A stretch of 9,423 nt of DNA. Source: Clostridia bacterium. GTDB lineage: Bacteria; Bacillota; Clostridia; Oscillospirales; CAG-272. The notes beneath the pieces were generated by a model. That model was not told the origin of the DNA and ran no database searches. It worked only from the letters and a program-made list of their open reading frames with translations. The position numbers were made by a program, and so were the translations under genes. The stretch spans positions 1-9,423 of the forward strand of contig CAAGKS010000012.1 in assembly GCA_900770605.1 (NCBI GenBank), in the 5' to 3' direction. Below, piece after piece: positions 6,498 to 9,423 of this stretch (its first letter is position 1; every line of letters starts with the position of its first letter).

Positions 6498-7187
6498 TCA
6501 CGCTTCAAAGCGATAACCCACGCCGCGAAGCGTTACTATCATTCTTGCATATTTTCCAAGGCTCTTGCGAAGCAGCTTGACGTGTGTATCAAGCGTTCTT
6601 ACGTCGCCGTAAAAATCATATCCCCATACGTCAGATATCAGCTTCTCACGTGAGAGCGCCATATTTCTGTTATCGAGCATATAGAAAAACAGATCGTATT
6701 CCTTGGGGGACATTTCTACGCGAGCGCCGTCAATATAAACGAGTCTTGCGGTGATATCCGCGGTAAGTCCGCCACCGTCAAGCGTAACTACTACGTGCTC
6801 CTTCTGCTTGGGCGCGCTATCGCTCCTCTTTACTCGCTTCATTACGGCATCTATTCTGAGCATAAGCTCCTTGGGTGAGAAGGGCTTTACGACGTAATCG
6901 TCGATCCCCACCTCAAAGCCGTTTATCCTATCGTACTCCTCGCCTCTTGCGGAGAGCATTATTATCGGAACGTCCGACACCTTACGGATCTCGCGGCAAG
7001 CTGAAAATCCGTCAAGCTCGGGCATCATAATATCCATTATTACAAGGTCAAACTCCATCTTGCGCACCAGATGGACGGCTTCCATTCCGTCTGCCGCCTC
7101 GGTTACGGTATGGCCCTCAAATTCCGCGTATTTCTTTATTATCGAGCGTATTCTGACCTCATCGTCAACGACAAGCAAATTATACAT
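6498..7187 (-). CDS. OmpR/PhoB-family response regulator
   Basis: DNA-binding partner of the downstream kinase. The 229 residues comprise a receiver domain (1-120) with the acidic pair Asp8-Asp9, phospho-acceptor Asp52 in VIMDIMMP, Ser79 in the MLSARG switch position and Lys101 in VKPFSP. A linker of about ten residues follows, then a winged-helix domain (about 131-227) with MSPKEYDLFFYML, the recognition helix in RTLDTHVKLLRKSLG and the C-terminal RGVGYRFE hairpin. All phosphorylation residues are present. The ATG at 7187 has GGGAG at 7199-7195, seven bases upstream, and the gene follows htrA by 26 bases, so the two are almost certainly co-transcribed. Its target is not known from sequence; the direct repeat upstream of htrA is a candidate. 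Confidence 0.96.
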   Translation of the reverse strand: MYNLLVVDDEVRIRSIIKKYAEFEGHTVTEAADGMEAVHLVRKMEFDLVIMDIMMPELDGFSACREIRKVSDVPIIMLSARGEEYDRINGFEVGIDDYVVKPFSPKELMLRIDAVMKRVKRSDSAPKQKEHVVVTLDGGGLTADITARLVYIDGARVEMSPKEYDLFFYMLDNRNMALSREKLISDVWGYDFYGDVRTLDTHVKLLRKSLGKYARMIVTLRGVGYRFEA

Positions 7188-7213
7188 CTTTCTTCTCCCG
7201 TATCTAACTGAAA

Positions 7214-8725
7214 TTATCTCGAGGTGTCCTCGACGACCTTTACCTCAATGGTCACAAACGATTCCCTTCTGAGAACCGTCACCGTTATCGTCTCGCCGAT
7301 AGTGAGGTTTTCAAGCGCGGCGTTATAATCGGACACAGTGTCTATCGCCTCTCCGTTTATTGCAATAAGACGATCGTTTGCCTTGAACTCGCCCGAGTCC
7401 TCGTAAATATAAACGCCCTTTGCGCTATTTACGGTATAAACGTAAATTCCAAGGCTTACTCTGCCTGTGATATATCCTTTTTCAAAAATATCGGTTATAT
7501 CCGCAAGAACCTTGTTTACAGGGATGGCAAATCCGAGTCCCTCGATACCTGTCTCGGACTCCTTTGCATTCACGATACCGATAAGCATTCCCGAGGAGTC
7601 AAACAGTCCGCCACCGGAGTTTCCGGGGTTTACCGCGGCGTTAGTCTGAAGAAGCACCATCTTATTTCCCGATATGCTTATCTCGCGGTCAAGCGCGCTG
7701 ATTATACCGTTAGTCACCGTGCCTCCGAGCTGTCCGAGAGGATTTCCAATAGCAAGCACGCTCTCGCCGACCTGCAAGGGAGACTTTTCAAGATCTCTGA
7801 ACTCTGCCAAGCACAAGTTCTCGCCGCTTCTGAGCTGTATGGTTATAACTGCTATATCCTCGCCGTTATCTCCTGCAAGGTATTTTGCGTAATACTGCTT
7901 CTGCTCGTCGCCGATCGTTACTGTTACGACGACCTCATCAGCGCCTGCGATAACGTGATAATTCGTTACGATATATCCCGTAGTTCCTTCCTGTGCGAAA
8001 ATAACTCCGCTTCCTGCGCCGCCCGTTACGTAATCGCCGTAAACGGGGTTATGCGTTACCTGCTTGGTGGTTATCTCAACTACGCTATCTGCAACCTTAT
8101 CCACGATCTGAGGGATAGTGTAAGTGCCCTGCTCTCCCGTATCTACAGTATTGACTTCCTTGTTTCCAAGAAGGATATCTATATTGGAGTCACCCGAGCC
8201 AAAGCCATTTGAGAGCATGACCTTTGAGAAGAACGCGCTTGCAAGCACCACGACCGCAACGATCAGCAACGAGCAGACCACCGAGAGCGCTACGATAAGC
8301 CCCACGTTATTCTTCTTGGGAGCGGCATACTTATTATTCAGATTAACGTAAGCACCGCTCGGCGTCATTGTAAAATTAGGAACGTAATAAGGGGGAGTAT
8401 AGCTTGCAACGTACGTTGCATTCTGAGTTGCATTTTCAGTTGCATTTTCTGTTACATTTTCAGTTACGTTCTCGCTATGCTCCTGCTTATCGCTCTCGGC
8501 TTGCTCGCAAGTATCGCCGTCTTGCGCGCGAGCTGTTTCTTCTTGCTTATCATCAGCTTCCTCTTGTGAGCAAGCTGCGCTCTCTTTTTGAGCATCTGTC
8601 GATTTTTCGATCTTAGCGAGCGGCTCACCGCTTTCTTTGCCAAAGCAGTCGTTCTTAATATTCTCAGCATCAAATTCCTGCCCTCCGTTATCGGCTGAAT
8701 TTTCTCTTTTTATATCTTCATTCAT
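7214..8725 (-). CDS. htrA: Membrane-anchored HtrA/DegP-like trypsin-fold serine protease with C-terminal PDZ
   Basis: Predicted envelope quality-control protease degrading misfolded exported proteins. The 503 residues are organised as an acidic, low-complexity cytoplasmic N-terminus (1-104, rich in Glu, Asp, Gln, Ser, with Cys27, 52 and 73) ending in five tandem E/Q-N-V/A-T repeats (85-104), a Tyr/Pro segment (105-135), one membrane helix (about 141-167), and a protease domain (about 200-415) with TNYHV (His257), GEDIAV (Asp290), GNPLG (327-331) and NPGNSGG (Ser370). A short PDZ (about 422-497) contains SLGI (424-427) and RLIAING. The PDZ lacks the helix/loop usually found before the GDxIxxING strand. 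An earlier ATG at 8758 is rejected because GGAGGTG at 8737-8731 lies five bases before the ATG at 8725. First gene of the operon with the regulator and kinase. Confidence 0.95.
   Translation of the reverse strand: MNEDIKRENSADNGGQEFDAENIKNDCFGKESGEPLAKIEKSTDAQKESAACSQEEADDKQEETARAQDGDTCEQAESDKQEHSENVTENVTENATENATQNATYVASYTPPYYVPNFTMTPSGAYVNLNNKYAAPKKNNVGLIVALSVVCSLLIVAVVVLASAFFSKVMLSNGFGSGDSNIDILLGNKEVNTVDTGEQGTYTIPQIVDKVADSVVEITTKQVTHNPVYGDYVTGGAGSGVIFAQEGTTGYIVTNYHVIAGADEVVVTVTIGDEQKQYYAKYLAGDNGEDIAVITIQLRSGENLCLAEFRDLEKSPLQVGESVLAIGNPLGQLGGTVTNGIISALDREISISGNKMVLLQTNAAVNPGNSGGGLFDSSGMLIGIVNAKESETGIEGLGFAIPVNKVLADITDIFEKGYITGRVSLGIYVYTVNSAKGVYIYEDSGEFKANDRLIAINGEAIDTVSDYNAALENLTIGETITVTVLRRESFVTIEVKVVEDTSR
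8414..8473 (-). repeat. Five tandem 12-bp units inside htrA
   Basis: Five 12-base units at 8414, 8426, 8438, 8450 and 8462. Units two and three are identical (AGTTGCATTTTC on the plus strand) and the others differ by one to three bases. The repeat length is a multiple of three, so copy-number change would keep the htrA frame while lengthening the E-N-V/A-T stretch just before the membrane helix. Confidence 0.9.
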
Positions 8726-8730
8726 AAATG

Positions 8731-8737
8731 CACCTCC
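8731..8737 (-). promoter_or_regulatory. Strong ribosome binding site deciding the htrA start
   Basis: GGAGGTG pairs fully with the 16S anti-Shine-Dalgarno sequence and lies five bases before the ATG at 8725. The in-frame ATG at 8758 would coincide with the predicted transcription start and is not usable. Confidence 0.9.
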
Positions 8738-8753
8738 GCGCATGAAATATATT

Positions 8754-8798
8754 TTCACATATACATTATAAAACTTTTATGTGAAGATTTTTTGAAGA
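8754..8798 (-). promoter_or_regulatory. htrA operon promoter with candidate regulator sites
   Basis: Minus strand: a perfect TATAAT -10 (8770-8765), but the position 17 bases upstream reads AAAAAA, so no -35 box. Instead TCTTCA occurs twice (8798-8793 and 8787-8782), starting 11 bases apart, covering the -35 region. A perfect 8-base inverted repeat, TTCACATA (8754-8761) and TATGTGAA (8778-8785), flanks the -10 box. Predicted transcription start is near 8758, giving a leader of about 33 bases. The -10 box is clear; the operator role is inferred. Confidence 0.65.
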
Positions 8799-8863
8799 AA
8801 CTCGTAACTCTTATTAAATTAAATATTTTTATGTTATTTTATCTTCTAAAAATCATTTTTTAC

Positions 8864-8892
8864 TTGTTTTTAGCCGTCGAATATGGTAGAAT
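8864..8892 (+). promoter_or_regulatory. Probable promoter of addB
   Basis: TTGTTT (8864-8869), 17-base spacer, TAGAAT (8887-8892) preceded by TGG, an extended -10. Predicted start near 8899, about 31 bases before the ATG. TATACT at 8892-8897 is an overlapping alternative -10 but has no matching -35. Confidence 0.7.
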
Positions 8893-8929
8893 ATACTTGT
8901 ATAGCTATCACCGAGAAAGGAGAACCGAC

Positions 8930-9423
8930 ATGATCAGATTTTTATACGGCAAAAATGCAAGTCAGAAAACTGCTGAAATCATAAACGCGCTTCGCGCTGA
9001 CGCGGCAACAGGCAAGCAATCTGTGCTTATAGTGCCCGATCAACAAGCCGTTTCCGCCGAAAGAATGACGCTTGAGGCTCTCCCTCCATCTGCGCAGCTG
9101 TCGCTTGAGGTGCTCGGATTTTCAAGACTTTACAACAGAGTGTGCCGCGAGTATGGCGGTCTTTGCTATTCGTATATCACCAAACCCATAAAGCATCTTA
9201 TGATGTGGCAGGCTCTGCGCGAGGTCGCGCCCCTGCTTACAAAATATCAGAGCAACGCCGCTGACGATCCCGCGTTTATAGGAACTATGCTTGGAACTCT
9301 CTCCGAGCTTAAATTTGCGGGAGTTGACCTCGCCACGCTCGAGGCTACCGTGCAGAACGTCGAGAGCGAGGAGCTTGGAGCGCGCATATCCGACGTGTGT
9401 CTTATCTGGAGCGCGTACGAGGC
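8930..9423 (+). CDS. addB: AddB subunit of the AddAB helicase-nuclease (5' part, truncated by the window)
   Basis: AddAB processes double-strand breaks to the recombinogenic 3' tail; AddB carries an inactivated helicase fold and a C-terminal iron-sulfur nuclease domain (outside this window). 164 codons are visible without a stop. Family features are the N-terminal MIRFLYGK strand leading into the P-loop position (residues 7-14), VLIVPDQQAVSAERM (33-47), which corresponds to the usual VPEQ-F-x-x-E-K motif, and VLGFSRLYNRV (63-73). The P-loop reads GKNASQKT, with Gln12 where GxxxxGK[ST] has glycine. The ATG at 8930 has AAGGAG at 8917-8922, seven bases upstream. Divergent from htrA. addA would be expected further right. 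A related PD-(D/E)XK nuclease-family annotation is the main alternative name. Confidence 0.85.
   Translation, partial: MIRFLYGKNASQKTAEIINALRADAATGKQSVLIVPDQQAVSAERMTLEALPPSAQLSLEVLGFSRLYNRVCREYGGLCYSYITKPIKHLMMWQALREVAPLLTKYQSNAADDPAFIGTMLGTLSELKFAGVDLATLEATVQNVESEELGARISDVCLIWSAYE

Noticed and set aside
8404..8616. Plus-strand frame rich in Leu/His/Arg opposite the htrA repeats
   Set aside because: It is produced by reading the 12-bp repeats in the antisense direction; there is no start signal or family resemblance.

Overview
The window looks like chromosomal housekeeping DNA from an uncultured gut-type member of the class Clostridia (Oscillospiraceae-like). This is inferred from roughly balanced GC, strong GGAGG-type ribosome binding sites, sigma-A promoters with TTGAnn/TATAnT boxes, and a gene set typical of Gram-positives (TmcAL, AckA, AddB, an HtrA with its own two-component system, a Gram-positive-type RlmA). 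I see no mobile element, CRISPR array, tRNA, rRNA or prophage gene.

Layout, left to right. Positions 1-72 hold no gene. A small 100-residue protein of unknown function (minus strand, 73-375) has its own strong promoter, whose -35 box lies on the stop codon of the next gene. That gene is tmcAL (minus, 441-1616), a tRNA acetyl-cytidine ligase. It is divergent from ackA (plus, 1756-2967), acetate kinase, across 139 bases carrying a textbook promoter for ackA. ackA ends in a strong intrinsic terminator (2992-3019) that also sits just past the end of a convergent D-2-hydroxyacid dehydrogenase gene (minus, 3032-3979), which has a near-consensus promoter of its own.

The right half is one apparent minus-strand operon: a membrane-anchored HtrA-like serine protease (7214-8725), an OmpR/PhoB-type response regulator (6498-7187), a two-transmembrane sensor histidine kinase starting with TTG (4874-6466), and the 23S rRNA guanine methyltransferase RlmA (4051-4893), whose start overlaps the kinase gene by 20 bases. 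The order recalls the HtrA/CssRS secretion-stress modules of Bacillus. The htrA promoter has a perfect -10 box but no -35 box; in place of the -35 box is an 11-bp-period direct repeat that would suit an OmpR-family activator. Divergent from htrA, the plus strand starts addB (8930 to the window end, truncated), the AddB subunit of the AddAB recombination nuclease.

How the genes relate: AckA releases acetate while making ATP, and TmcAL consumes acetate and ATP to modify the wobble base of elongator tRNA-Met, so the divergent pair shares a metabolite. The HtrA/two-component genes plausibly form an envelope protein-quality circuit, with RlmA translated in the same transcript. I found no convincing undescribed system. 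The points most worth checking are the htrA control region, the contracted PDZ domain and repeat-bearing N-terminus of HtrA, the altered Walker A motif in AddB, and the uncharacterised 100-residue gene.
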